Assembly (NCBI GenBank): GCA_000328365.1
Contig: KB303020.1
Location: forward strand, 99,443-163,442
Direction: 5' to 3'
Source of the DNA: Capitella teleta
Lineage: Eukaryota > Annelida > Polychaeta > Capitellidae
DNA length: 64,000 nt
Shown: positions 27,101-36,800 of the stretch, in pieces
How positions within the stretch are numbered: position 1 is the stretch's first letter
Layout of the letters: each line of letters begins with the position of its first letter
The notes under the pieces: generated by a model
What the model was told of the DNA's origin: nothing
What the model saw: only the letters and a program-made list of their open reading frames with translations
The model's database searches: none
Made by a program: the position numbers and the translations under genes

Positions 27101-30100
27101 AATGCCTATGCAGCCTTCGAATCTAGACAGTATATAAATAATAATATCAAGGGAAGTCACTGATTTCTCAGATTAACAATAACAAAGCCCCGGAAGCTAC
27201 ATTCCCATCACGGGAGAGAGCTGAGGCTTCGGATCTGGCATGATTATGAATAAATGAAATTATAGACACCAAAAATTTCGCACGGCAATGACTAATTACT
27301 AATTAATTGCACAAAAATGCTTTCATTTCCAAAACGACTAGCAACAGGGACGATGGCTGCAGCATTCGACCTTCACCTTAACAAGCCGCTCAGTGATTGA
27401 TCAATAATAGTCCAGCTGAGAAATGCAATTGAAATTAATCAAAGCATTCGTTTGATAGAGATCAGTCCAGCAGTATGATTTTATAAATTATTCCATGCAT
27501 ATAACAGTATTCATATAATTTTATAGTTGGAAATACTGGTTATAAATTCTAAAGTTATTAGATAGGTAACACAACATGTTTGTGAGGTATATAAAACAAT
27601 TCTGAAGATATACACGCTAATTTCCGTCAAGTTAACTTATGCAATGTCGCAGGGCCTTCCGCAGGAATTTTTTCAGGCTTGTGGTGACACTTCGGAAGCT
27701 AAGCGGGACAAAGGGATAACTCGACACAAATCCCACCAAAAATGATTAATGATGAATTTATGCAACTAATATTGTAAAACATTGAGTATTAATGTATTCT
27801 TTGATATATTGGAATGATAAAAATGCAAGAGAGCCGTGCGCACAAAATTTTAATCCTGCCTCAGCCATATCAGGTAGGTAGACAATGGAGACATAAAGGA
27901 CAAATGTAGAAAATTATTATTCTTATAATTATTTTTTATTTTTTTTAGTATTAAAATAAAATGCACAAGAGACTAGAGTGACCAGCATTGCAAGATCTAG
28001 AAAAACAAAATCATTAGAGGTTTGGAAGATCAATGAATTCAATTAAGTAAGTATTGCACTTATACACACTAGGAATAAAAAGGAAACTACATATAACACA
28101 ACATGACCAGTGAGTGACCAGCATAGCCAGGTCCAGGGAAATAAATTCAAATAATAAAATAAAATGAAATCAGCAGATGTCTGGCACAGTTTGAGAGATC
28201 ATTGAATCAGGTAAGTATTGCTCTTGCAATACACACACTAGGGGGGGCGGGAAACAAGATAAGAGAAAAAAAAATAGCACATGACCATATGCAGGTAATT
28301 AACTATAAGAGACAGTTGGCGGTGTCGAACCAATAACTATCGTTGTTTCAAGTGACTCAACCCGCCCCCGTTTCTCAAAAAATCTGTTAATTGTTTGTCA
28401 AGAAGTTGCCGTTTTCGCGGGGATTTTAATGCGTCGTTTTGTGCCCGACATCATCGATGATTTGTCAAGAAGTTGCCGTTTTCGCGGGGATTTTAGCGCG
28501 TCGTTTTGTGCCCGACATCATCGATGATCATTGAAAAACGAACTCCGCAAAAATGCTCTAAAGCGAAACCCTTCGCATAAACACTCAGCTAAGTTCAGAC
28601 GCAAGCGGCGAATGTACAATATGCCATTGACACGGTTTGCAGTGTTCTGATTGGCCGCAAGTAAGTGGAGTGATGGCCTACATGCGCAGACTACTCTGAG
28701 GAGCAGCTTTGCACAGCCACTGTCTGTTAACATCAGGAATACGTGGCGAATTTTCGTGAGCTTCGAGCAGGCACGAAGAATTTCCCGCCGCTTTCCTTGC
28801 CGATCGTACGCTTGCGATGGCATTTCACGCTTGCGCTTAACAGTGTCAAGCAATTCACGCTTGCGGCCCCGCTATGCTAAAACGGCCTGCGGAAGGCCCT
28901 GGCAATGTGTTTTCTGACTCTAACTACTGTTTCTAGCATATTTCATGCTCAATGTAATGCTAAGAATAGTTTTTATTGTTCAAGAGACAATTACAAGCAA
29001 GATGCTTCACTATAAAGTCCTTCTTTTCAATTAACCCTTCTTGTGCTAATCGCGACCATTGTCGCGCTGCGTTATGATTCTTCTGACTGCCAATCGCGAC
29101 AATAGTCGTTTCCAAAGATACCCGAAGTTAGTCGGCACTTTACAGCACTTTCCGTGACAAATATTGATCGTCGGCTATGCTCAGAGATGTGACCTACTTC
29201 AGGCTTCCGCTTTCCGCCATGTGGTCGTTTATTTTTAGCCTCAGCTCTGTTTTGAATGTGCCGACCTCTGTTTAAATGCCGGGGGATTTAAACGTCTGCA
29301 AATAGATTCTATTGTGTGCAATCGTTGCTATTTTAGCCATATGTAGGTATTATTTCATGGATGAAACATTGATTACATGTAGTAATACGCTGTTTTACTA
29401 CACATTGTAGTTGACCATGGCTTCTGCAGACGTTTCTAAAAATTCTTGTAATCATGTTTTATCAAATGAAACATATAGTAGTTTCTCTTAGTTTTTTAGC
29501 TCTGACTATGGGTTCATCAGAAAATTCAGCATCTGTAGATGCATTTTGGTATAAAGAATATTAGTTTATGTTGAGAAATGGCTGAGATATGATTTTTTCA
29601 ATATTGTACACCCAAAGTTGTACAAATTCTGAAATTAATGTGGCAGACAGAGGAATATGAGGCCTAAGATATAAATGCGCATGAAGGGTTAAGAATGTAT
29701 CCTAAGCTCTACACTGTTGCCGCTCCATTCCGGTGTTAAGGATTTCTTTTTGAGATTTAGCGATCGTGATTTTAGTAGAGTTCACTGCGGGCTGAAAATT
29801 TGCTGCGGTCCGACAAAATGGATGCATCGTACCTGTTGCTAGTCGTCTTGGAACTGATTGCATTTTTGGGCAATTAATTAGTCATTAGGCGTTGCCGTGC
29901 GAGATTATTGGTGAATTAAAGGTTTCATTTATTGGTCATCTTGCCAGATCCGAAGTTTTGGCTCCTTCTTTTGAGAAGATTGCTTTCGAGGCAAAGTGTC
30001 CTAAGCTTGGCACAAAAGAGTGACTTCCTTAATATTTAGACAGTAAGCATTCACTGCATTGAGTTTGGTCCATATCTGCGCGATTACTGGTAAGACCCCC

Positions 30101-30431
30101 TCAGGCCCCTGTGCTCCGGAGGGTCTACTTTGTGTCCTAGTCTGAGATTCATTTTTACTCAAATCTCTAAGCCCAATAGCCAATCAATATCAAAACAATA
30201 GTAGCATTTAGAAGGTTTACGAAAGCGACAGGCAATAACGGTCAAGAGCTGAATACGAAAACAAGCTGAAGCTCCGGCTGAATAACACACTCCATGTTAC
30301 ATATTATCGCCCAGCAGCATAAAACAGGCTCTTCTGATTACGTGGCGAGAATATTGAGATGAATACCATACCTGGGATCTTTCCCTGTGAGTTTTCTGAT
30401 TTGTCTTTGCAGCATTGCGAAAAGAAGACAT
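9061..30431 (-). CDS. UTP11: UTP11, SSU processome / U3 snoRNA-associated protein (complete, 8 exons)
   Basis: The product is a nucleolar, basic, mostly helical protein. In the U3 snoRNP-containing small-subunit processome it is needed for early pre-18S rRNA cleavages (family knowledge, Utp11 family). Coding exons, 5' to 3' on the minus strand, are 30431-30372, 18813-18752, 16989-16887, 12026-11913, 11340-11247, 10171-10041, 9979-9869 and 9147-9061. They join in frame to 253 residues. Stretches that align with human UTP11 as I remember it include HLGLLEKKGDYKLRA (residues 26-40), KALNKNPDEFYFKM (about 56-69), DGVH (76-79), KIEKLK then LHLLD (about 114-126), the YNRP block (about 165), the RRIERER helix (about 203) and a basic C-terminus ending KRKR. 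Introns are 11558, 1762, 4860, 572, 1075, 61 and 721 bp, all GT-AG. I see no truncation or internal stop. Start choice: the animal family begins with the short Met-Ser/Ala-Phe-Arg-x-Ala-Ala-Lys peptide found here. The exons are exact to the base; orthology is very likely. Confidence 0.97.
9148..9868 (-). other. UTP11 intron 7
   Basis: 721 bp, GT-AG (gtaagc...ttgcag). Moderately GC-rich. Several overlapping short open frames on both strands show no recognisable product. Confidence 0.9.
9869..9979 (-). CDS. UTP11: UTP11 coding exon 7
   Basis: 37 codons, EMTVERDKKYKEL then GRRIERERQLN, the charged C-terminal helix of the family. The acceptor ttctag follows a run of T on the coding strand. The donor is ATC|gtaagc, phase 0. 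Confidence 0.96.
10041..10171 (-). CDS. UTP11: UTP11 coding exon 6
   Basis: It completes an Ala codon and encodes 43 residues, with FDAAQHLDT and the YNRP block typical of the family. It is preceded on the coding strand by a long (CCT)n-type pyrimidine tract (plus-strand 10172-10215, GGA-rich). The acceptor is ccgcag and the donor GCG|gtcagt. The following intron is only 61 bp. Confidence 0.95.
10172..10215. repeat. GGA-rich purine tract (pyrimidine tract of exon 6 acceptor)
   Basis: GGA/GGGA repeats on the plus strand. On the UTP11 strand this is a long CCT tract ending at the exon 6 acceptor. Confidence 0.9.
10498..10527. repeat. (GAT)n trinucleotide repeat
   Basis: About nine GAT units with one GAC interruption, in intron 5. 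Confidence 0.9.
11247..11340 (-). CDS. UTP11: UTP11 coding exon 5
   Basis: 31 codons plus one base. It begins KIEKLKSHLHLLD and includes NKHIVF then SKKE, aligning with the family's central helix and the NKHVFF-like strand. The acceptor is ttgcag, the donor gtaagt, and it ends in phase 1. Confidence 0.96.
11831..11852. repeat. (CCT)n trinucleotide repeat
   Basis: Seven perfect CCT units in intron 4. Confidence 0.95.
11913..12026 (-). CDS. UTP11: UTP11 coding exon 4
   Basis: 38 codons beginning DGVH, with LLQTQDSNYV in the middle, matching the family's x-x-TQD-x-x-Y block. The acceptor is attcag and the donor AAG|gtgcgt, phase 0 at both ends. Confidence 0.96.
15299..15318. promoter_or_regulatory. 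Octamer with inverted AATGCAA and Sox-like CATTGT
   Basis: ATTTGCAT (15300-15307) overlaps CATTGT and is followed by AATGCAA, forming TTGCATT-GTA-AATGCAA, a 7-bp inverted repeat. It resembles overlapping Sox/POU sites, although the spacing is one base off the classic composite. Confidence 0.35.
16070..16085. repeat. C homopolymer (16)
   Basis: An uninterrupted run of C in intron 3. Confidence 0.95.
16887..16989 (-). CDS. UTP11: UTP11 coding exon 3
   Basis: It completes Ile-41 and encodes 34 further residues, including KALNKNPDEFYFKM, a near-invariant family motif. The acceptor is tttcag and the donor GAG|gtgaac (phase 0). Confidence 0.97.
16990..18751 (-). other. UTP11 intron 2
   Basis: 1762 bp, GT-AG. 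The centre (17340-18500) is GC-rich with many CpG. It contains a good TATA word in GC-rich context (plus strand 17728-17736). No coding exon seen. Confidence 0.93.
18752..18813 (-). CDS. UTP11: UTP11 coding exon 2
   Basis: It encodes 20 residues plus two bases and carries HLGLLEKKGDYKLRA, the most conserved block of the family. The acceptor is ttacag and the donor gtgagt. It ends in phase 2; the split codon AT+A gives Ile-41. The exon is isolated between an 11.6-kb and a 1.8-kb intron. Confidence 0.96.
23145..23212 (+). repeat. Solo copy of the inverted-repeat arm of the 33.5-kb MITE-like family
   Basis: TTTGGTCTCATTGG, TCCCTGGGC, then GGCCAGTGCTCC-GATCTA match the arms of the foldback element at 33498-33882 over about 65 bp. 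I found no inverted partner nearby, so this is a solo or eroded end. It shows that the family is interspersed. Confidence 0.6.
24763..24875. mobile_element. Possible pogo/Tigger-like element end
   Basis: TA followed by CAGTAGAGCC, then internal CCCGTAA-n-T-y-GAAA words (about 24808 and 24841) and CTCTATAACTC, resembles terminal regions of pogo/Tigger DNA transposons, which insert at TA. No matching inverted right end was found in the expected orientation, so this is tentative. Confidence 0.3.
26427..26476. other. Assembly gap (50 N)
   Basis: Exactly 50 N. The round size suggests a placeholder of unknown true length. It lies about 165 bp upstream of the LINE fragment, so more of that element may be missing. 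Confidence 0.98.
26641..27060 (+). mobile_element. Non-LTR retrotransposon (LINE) reverse transcriptase fragment
   Basis: From 26822 the plus-strand frame reads FGFQPDRNTTQALV..., then LLDFQKTFDTVQHKILLSKL. This corresponds to RT motif A of Jockey/CR1/L2-like LINEs (F/L-D-x-x-K-A-F-D-T-V), with the first catalytic Asp present. Upstream, in shifted frames, are pieces resembling the preceding RT blocks (P-L-F-K-K-G, then R-P-I-S-L-L-P-like sequence), so the fragment has at least one frame disruption. Similarity fades after about 27040. It is a short, decayed, dead copy in intron 1; the clade is uncertain. Confidence 0.75.
27960..28250. repeat. Diverged tandem repeat, two units of about 136-164 bp
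   Basis: The unit at 27976 starts GAGTGACCAGCAT and contains GTAAGTATTGC (28047) and ACACACTAGG. The unit at 28112 repeats these in order (second GTAAGTATTGC at 28211), with extra sequence in its middle. It looks like an old local duplication. Confidence 0.65.
28394..28527. repeat. Tandem duplication, 2 x 67 bp
   Basis: 28394-28460 and 28461-28527 are head-to-tail copies that differ at two adjacent-region bases (TTTTAATGCG versus TTTTAGCGCG). The unit begins TTTGTCAAGAAGTTGCC and ends CATCATCGATGA. The high identity implies a recent duplication. It is unusually GC- and CpG-rich for this part of intron 1. Confidence 0.9.
29031..29692. mobile_element. piggyBac-like non-autonomous DNA element (MITE)
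   Basis: The element is bounded by TTAA on both sides (29031-29034 and 29689-29692). Terminal inverted repeats read CCCTTCTTGTGC on the left and CCCTTCATGCGC in reverse complement on the right, 10 of 12 matching. TTAA target sites and CCC-initial ends are the hallmark of the piggyBac superfamily. Just inside the left end are two related subterminal palindromes, CGCGAC-catt-GTCGCG (29051-29066) and CGCGAC-aata-GTCG (29095-29108). The 654-bp body has no transposase-like frame, so it is non-autonomous. It sits in UTP11 intron 1. Confidence 0.72.
30372..30431 (-). CDS. UTP11: UTP11 coding exon 1
   Basis: It encodes residues 1-20, starting MSSFRNAAKTN and ending HRERSQ, the conserved N-terminus of the family. 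The donor is CAG|gtatgg (phase 0). The start has A at -3 (CAAG before ATG). The frame stays open upstream as far as an ATG at 30599, so a longer N-terminus cannot be formally excluded. Family alignment favours 30431. The sequence tttgttccag just upstream (ending near 30447) could be an acceptor for a non-coding leader exon. Confidence 0.94.
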
Positions 30432-30620
30432 CTTGAGGATGAGAAACTGGAACAAAACTCGGAAAACGTGAAACGATGGCTGCAGCCGGAAGTTTACATG
30501 GACCATCCAGCTGACTTTGAGATTTGGGTGAACGCAGCTCGCTTTCCCGCGCCTGAGAAGAGCAAGCGAGTGGCGTTTCTCGCTACTTCGTCGACCCAAA
30601 GGCTAATAAAAATAGCGAAT
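30432..30620 (-). promoter_or_regulatory. UTP11 5' leader and probable promoter
   Basis: DNA directly upstream of the start codon. CCGGAAGT (30486-30493), a canonical ETS/GABP word, lies about 55 bp upstream of the ATG beside a GATGGC word resembling YY1 sites. Both are common in promoters of ribosome-biogenesis genes. No TATA box is evident. The transcription start is not determinable here, and an untranslated first exon further upstream is possible. Confidence 0.5.
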
Positions 30621-30649
30621 AAAGGTTATGACATCATTCCATATGCTAA

Positions 30650-33497
30650 TGCATCCTAACAACAGACTTTTTTTTTTTACGCCTCATATCAAAATCGTGC
30701 TATCTTTAGTTTATGTTTGCTTGTTTCTTACATATTTTCCGGGCTCAAATCGTATAATTATCTTCAAAATCTTGCATGGCGCTGTATTTTCATTGGTTTC
30801 GAAACCGAGAATAACAAAAAAAATATTTTCTGTAATCCGGTACATTGAACTTCGTCAATTGTCTGTACACGTATCTTACTCGTAATACCTTTTCTTTTCC
30901 TAAGGCCTTTGTAGAAATACAACCCAATAAAAAGTACAACTTTAATTTGCATTTACCACTTTGACCCAATCTACAGGCACTATTGGGCATAGTTTCATCA
31001 TCTGTTGCCTATTACTATTAAGCATATACTAATACCAATACTCGTGTGTATGATGCAAACCGATGCACCTACTACTAGGGTCATGTAGTGTATTAACAAT
31101 TTATTATTACCGTGCAGTAAGCTGAAATAATTACACCTGTGTCATTTTCAAGGGTCACATTGATCGTGGTGCACCTGTTTATCATTCATTTCCTTCGGCA
31201 TACATGTACATGTAGGAATTGTAGGCCAGTACCATGAGTAGTATTTTTTTTTTTTTTTTTTTTAATCTACATGTGTTTCTTGCTCTGTTTGTGTGTCTGC
31301 TCAGTGCCTGTTGGTGGCGCGATAGCTACTTGAATAAACTGGCGAATGACAAGAAACAGCACAGGGGCATGGACATTTAGGTTTTACATCTTCCATTGAA
31401 ATTTTGATGTCAAAGGTCAAGGTCATAGTGAATCTCTAAAGTTTCAGACGTGATCGACCATAGCTCATTCATTCATTATTCAAGGTACATTGTATGGCCT
31501 TGTAGTTTACACCAAACGATTAAGTGCAACAAAGCATATCCCTATTACTGCGCTTGGTTACACCATTCTTGTGTAATCTTGCATAATACACTGTAGTAAT
31601 TACGATTTAGATCTCACTTGTTATGCTAGTTGTTGCATTGAAATTCACACAATATACTCCTTGCATATAAATCTTCCTAAATCCTGAGTTTTAATCAATT
31701 AGCTTCAAGTTCAAGGTTATGGTGGTAATTAACGCAATTACGTCAGTGAATTATCGATTATTTATAATTTCTTGAATTTTATTTTTTTCTTAGTTGACTG
31801 TTGAGTGATGTGTGTGCGCTGTCGATTCTTTGAATGAAATAACTTATTTCATCATATTTGTTAGTGTTTAGTCGAAAACCATTTTTGGCGATACTTTTTT
31901 CACGAATGTTTTCTTCTCCCTAATAATAATTCTATACAACATGCTTCGACTGACTTCTTGTTTTCTCTTGTTCTTGGGAACGTGAAGAAAATTTATGCAT
32001 GCCCTTGAAGTTTTTCCACTATTTGCCATGCGCCTTCTCAATTACAAAACAAACAAGTAAACATTTCCAAGAAACCCCAAATATAGGCAAGTGCCATCCT
32101 ATTACTAGTATCTGGGTGTGATATAATATTGTGAAATGTTTCCCAACCAATCGGATACCCAATTTGAAGCAGCGCATATTAAATAGTTACGTATCATAAT
32201 GCCAAATCCGATATGAAATAAGCGATATACACCTGCCGGGTATCTGATCACTTGTGTTCCCTGTTCTCCATACCTGTATGCATTATCCTCGTAATGGACT
32301 CGCCCAACGCATCATTATTCATTGGTTTGATAACCCGTCGACGAAATTAGATAACTGCTATCTCACCTGCTTTACCCTGTCTTGGTTTCTCGTTGGTCGA
32401 CATATGCATAGCGTTATTTCACCTGCTACATTCAGTACATCGTTCCATCTATCCCACAGAAGAATCTGAGTTGACCTAAATGTCCTACTCGGTACCTCTA
32501 TTTAGGTCTCTTTGTTCGAGTCCTGCTCTCCAAACATTTTGAACGACATAGCCACAGTAAAACATTTGTATATATTGAATATATTTTGGGGAAAAGCGTG
32601 TGATGATTACTGATGCAATATATCATTATTGTGTGTTAACATCCCAACGGAGAAATCCTCTCGTAGGTGACTCTTTTGTTGCCCCACTTTGCTTTATGTC
32701 GCAATGTTAGTCATTTGCAGTTGTCCGCAAACAAGTGACTTATCTAATCCTGACGGAGCTTTTTGACGTGTACAATATCTTCTTTTTTTCTCTTTCGACA
32801 CGTAATAATTATGTAGACCTACCACGTAAGTTACCAATAAAGTTGACACCTCGTAGTGTGTCCAATCGTGTTTTTTGGAAGAGTGAGGAATATTAATGAT
32901 TGATGATTCAGCAGGAAAAAAAATCAGATGTCATGTCGAATACAAATACGTGTGCACATCATGTATAGTCAGTGACATATCGGTGGCTGATGCCCCACTC
33001 TACAGCATGTTAATCCTCATCAGGCTGTATGACATACAGAGAGTTGTGCTGCTCCTAGATATAATTAAACAATTGTGAACATGTAGCCTTCATATGCTAA
33101 CATATTATTAGTCGGTCAAAAAAAAATAAAAATAATAATAATAATAAAAAAAAATAAAAAAATAAATATTGGCCTCCAGATGGACAAAATGTGTAATAAA
33201 TTAACAGAAAAAAACTTCACCTTAACGCGGGGCAGGCTAACAAGTTTGTTTTAAAACGTTAATGAAATTACGTAAGCTAAATCGTGTGCCTTTGGAATCT
33301 GTTGTTGATTCAAGTGTTGATTATATGAAGAAAGCGTCCGAAGTCGGCTTCTAGGAATTTTGTTATTATGCACCTATACTTTTCCCCGAGAGGGATCCTG
33401 GGTGATACTCGATATTATATAGAGTAAATGTATTTAACGAATGCGCATGCACGTACAATTAAAACGACGACGATCATCCTGAATCATTGGTTACATA
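30650..33497. other. AT-rich upstream flank without a gene
   Basis: AT-rich DNA upstream of UTP11, with T homopolymers (31244-31263), two abutting AGGTCA words (31414-31425), A/AAT-rich low complexity (33119-33170) and a POU octamer (30945-30952). No gene seen. Confidence 0.6.
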
Positions 33498-33882
33498 ACG
33501 GTCTCATTGGCTCCCTGGGCGGAATTTTAAAATGATGCTCCGGATTTAGAACACTCAGCATAACGATTCTTGTATCAATAAGTGAGGATTATAATGAATT
33601 TCCTCACGCTGTATGTGTGGGGTTTGCAGGTTGCAGATTAAAATCGTAAGAAATGAAAACCCGCTCAAGAAAGTCTATATTTCTTCGTATCCTCACCTCA
33701 TTAAATATGTAAAACCATACATATCGCGCAATAAAGTTAAAACAAGCATTGGTAATGGTGGAATTAATCGCAATACTAATATATGCGTCTTCTGATACCA
33801 GAATTATAACTCTTATACCTCTAGATCCGGAGCACTGGCCATTTTGAGGTTTCACCAAAGGGAGCCAATCAGACCGAACCGT
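33498..33882. mobile_element. MITE-like foldback element with long inverted repeats
   Basis: The left arm 33498-33582 and right arm 33788-33882 are inverted repeats of about 85-95 bp at roughly 75% identity. They share ATTGGCTCCCT, the TGCTCCGGAT core and a distal TGTATCA/GGTATCA block. The middle (205 bp) has no coding potential. The family is not known to me. No clear target-site duplication is visible, and the left end appears to lack about 5 bases relative to the other copies. Confidence 0.6.
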
Positions 33883-36800
33883 GTCCGAGCATTTGAGCTC
33901 GGATACCGTCGGTTTAACTGATAACATGTTACCCCTGATACTCGAACTGCAGTGTGTCCTTACTACATTTTTTTTTTTCATATATAATTATTTATTTATT
34001 ATTATTATTTTTTTTAATTTTTTTTTTCACGCGGAATATTTATTTGTATTTTTATGTAGATCTTCATTATACTTAGCATGTATTATGGTAACGCTAGCTC
34101 TTTAAACAATATTCAGCCCAGGAAAGTGTATCGATTGGTGCGTTTATTGCGTGGAAAATCTCTTTGAATCCAGTTCCCCATTCTTTTAATTATAGAACCA
34201 AAGTGTGCTCTCCTGGCCTTGCTTCATCAATTGTTACAAGCATACAGGTGCAATATCGACGCACCTACGCATTAATCTAGAATCATTATAGCTAGTCGCT
34301 ACTACCAATATCTTCTTCATCTACCAACGCAGCCTTTAATCGTGCAATTATCAAATCGGATGTTTGGAACCTTCGACCGACAGCAGACAAGGCCTCGCTG
34401 GACGCCATGATGAATGGGCGAAGACGGGATTTGAGATTTAATAAAGCCAATAAGCAGGCCGGCGAATCGGAGCAATTGCTTGCCTCTCGCAGCCTAATAA
34501 AGCCTACGCTATCGTTCATTTTTGACAGCCCCCTCCGACTGGATCTATTACCACAGAACGCCATGTACCGTTTCAATTAGATGGAAAACCGCCACAGATA
34601 TATTTGTACGTGGCATTCTCCAGGATATTACACCAACTTTGAAAGATTGAGAGGAGAAGTGAGTGATAGTTTTATTAGAAGAAACGTTGAGAGTTCTGAG
34701 TCTGAGTGGGGCAGCGCTGTTGGAAGATCGTGTGAACACTCGGCGAAATTGACAATGCTGCCTATTCAGGGTGGTTTCGTCGCTTGCAGGTGATTCACCA
34801 ATGACAGATCTGTAGATGGGGGAATATATAATGATCGCAGATCCAATGTGACATTTAATGATATCGACTTACTTCGAGTATTCATTTTAGCAAAGCGGGA
34901 ATGACAGCTAGCCTGTTGTCTCTGCCTGCTGTGTCGCTTCTAAGACACCTTGGAGTACATGTGAACCTGAAAGAACAAACAGATGAGAAAGGGTTTCATT
35001 CCAAAAAGTATTGAAAACACGCCAGCAACTTCCCGAGATTCCGGTGCTGAATCAATTATACGGCAATTGGTCCCCACTTCAACACAGTTGGACAAGTAAA
35101 CATACATTGTACAAATGCGTCAAGTCGCTAAAAATTAGTTATATGGACCCTTTTTATATCTCTGGAATTGTACCAACGTCTGTTCTAATTTTAACTCATC
35201 TATTGAAACGACTGACCCGTGTGATATAGAGACAATCGTGCTGATATGGGCCAATATCAGTGCGGTTTATTGTGCTTATGTGAGTCTATATTAGAATGGT
35301 CAAAAACTCGCCAAATGGCTTTGTAATAAGGAGCTTAATTCAATCGATTTACCCAAATAGCACGCATAATTATAAATTTGCGACAGCTACTGTGTATATT
35401 GATGTGATACATAATAACACTTACTTCATTCAATACTTAGCTCAATGAAATAAACATGTTTGAAATAACATTGAAACTGTCACATACACTTGAATATATA
35501 CATGTTTTGAAATAAATATGCTTTGTGTATATGGCAGTTTCAATGGGCTAAATCTCCTAAGTCTTCATGAAACATGCACTATGTTACGACGAGGAATATG
35601 GCGCATTTGCTAAAGGGTGGGGCAAGGGCATTGCCGACTAACGTGTATATTCTGATAGCTTGTTACTATACTGTAGTTCTTGAAGTAAATATAACTTACA
35701 ATTCCTTTTTAAATAGGCCACCTTGTTTGGCCTGTATCGTTTAAAATCATTGATGAATTACAGAGATAGATCACTGAATCTGCTTTCTCTGTAAGTCCGT
35801 AACTTTGTTAAAGCGTGAGCCAACCAGTATACGATACTTCAGTAAGAATGAAATAATGCTAATGTATAGTTAGCGTATTGGTCTTAGTGGAGGATTAATT
35901 ATTATGTATAACAGAAAGCTCATTTATACAACATTAAACTGTTAAGAATGTATCTGAGACTGTGTTGGTTGACCATTTTAGTTCCTTGTCTCCTTAAGCG
36001 GTGGCATCTGCTTGTTGCAATTTTCTGGCTGTTGGGACCAGAACAGGGTTCAATGATCGTGATGAGCTGCTTGACATGCAGGACTTAGTAGCAAGAAGAC
36101 TTTTCTGTTGAACCCAACAAAGCCAGGATTGCTAAGCAAGGACAAACAAATGGCTTGCAGCACAGCCAGCGAAATCTACATGACAAGGGCAGAGACGCAG
36201 CGGAAGCAGACGACATTTGCTCCGTCAGGTCCGGCGTTTTTGGCGGGAAACGCGTCGAACGCCGCCTCATCCATATACAATGAAGGCCAGACAGGGAAGA
36301 GGGTGGTAAAAGGTTAATGAAGCCATGCCAGGCGAGGCATCGGGAGCAGGAAGAGCTCTTGAATGCCTAATGAGACTCTGGCTAAGCCACCATCATGCGC
36401 CGACATGGACGAACTTGTTGCAACAATTAAGAGGCGTCGATTGCGTCAATACTCGAGTGGAAATGCACAACGGAGGCTGTGCAATGTTTGTTATTGAAAT
36501 GACACTTGGTGGCGGACAATAAAAGCCGCCTCTAAGAGGATTTGTTATGCAGCTGATACAGGAAGTTTGCAACATGGCAGCCAACATGACCTCACCGCAC
36601 TCTGCGTGTCTATAAATGCATATACGTGGACATCTTGGCTGCGACATCTTTTCTTTCCCCTTCCTCTCATTGGTCGAAGCGGCTGATCGGTGATCGGGGC
36701 AGTAGTAAGGGCATATGCCACTTGTGACTCTTCTCTCTATCACTTGCCGGTGATTGATGATTTCACTTGATCCAGAAACAATATTGGTTTTGAAACGGGG

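Larger units (their letters stand above)
18814..30371 (-). other. UTP11 intron 1 (11.6 kb)
   Basis: GT-AG intron, donor gtatgg and acceptor ttacag. The part nearest exon 2 (to about 20.9 kb) is GC-mosaic and holds three exact POU octamers (19151, 20399, 20528). The rest is AT-rich and holds nearly all the recognisable repeats of the window plus a 50-N gap. No open frame in it resembles a known protein apart from the LINE remnant. Confidence 0.95.

Noticed and set aside
30387-30659. 90-codon plus-strand frame opposite UTP11 exon 1
   Set aside because: It is the antisense shadow of exon 1 and its leader; no independent support.
32461-32533. tRNA-like B-box word GTTCGAGTCC
   Set aside because: No matching A box, acceptor stem or anticodon arm can be built around it.
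34292-34576. 94-codon minus-strand frame with a protein-like C-terminus
   Set aside because: Looks somewhat protein-like, but no family match and no credible splice partner; more likely a GC-richer noncoding block.
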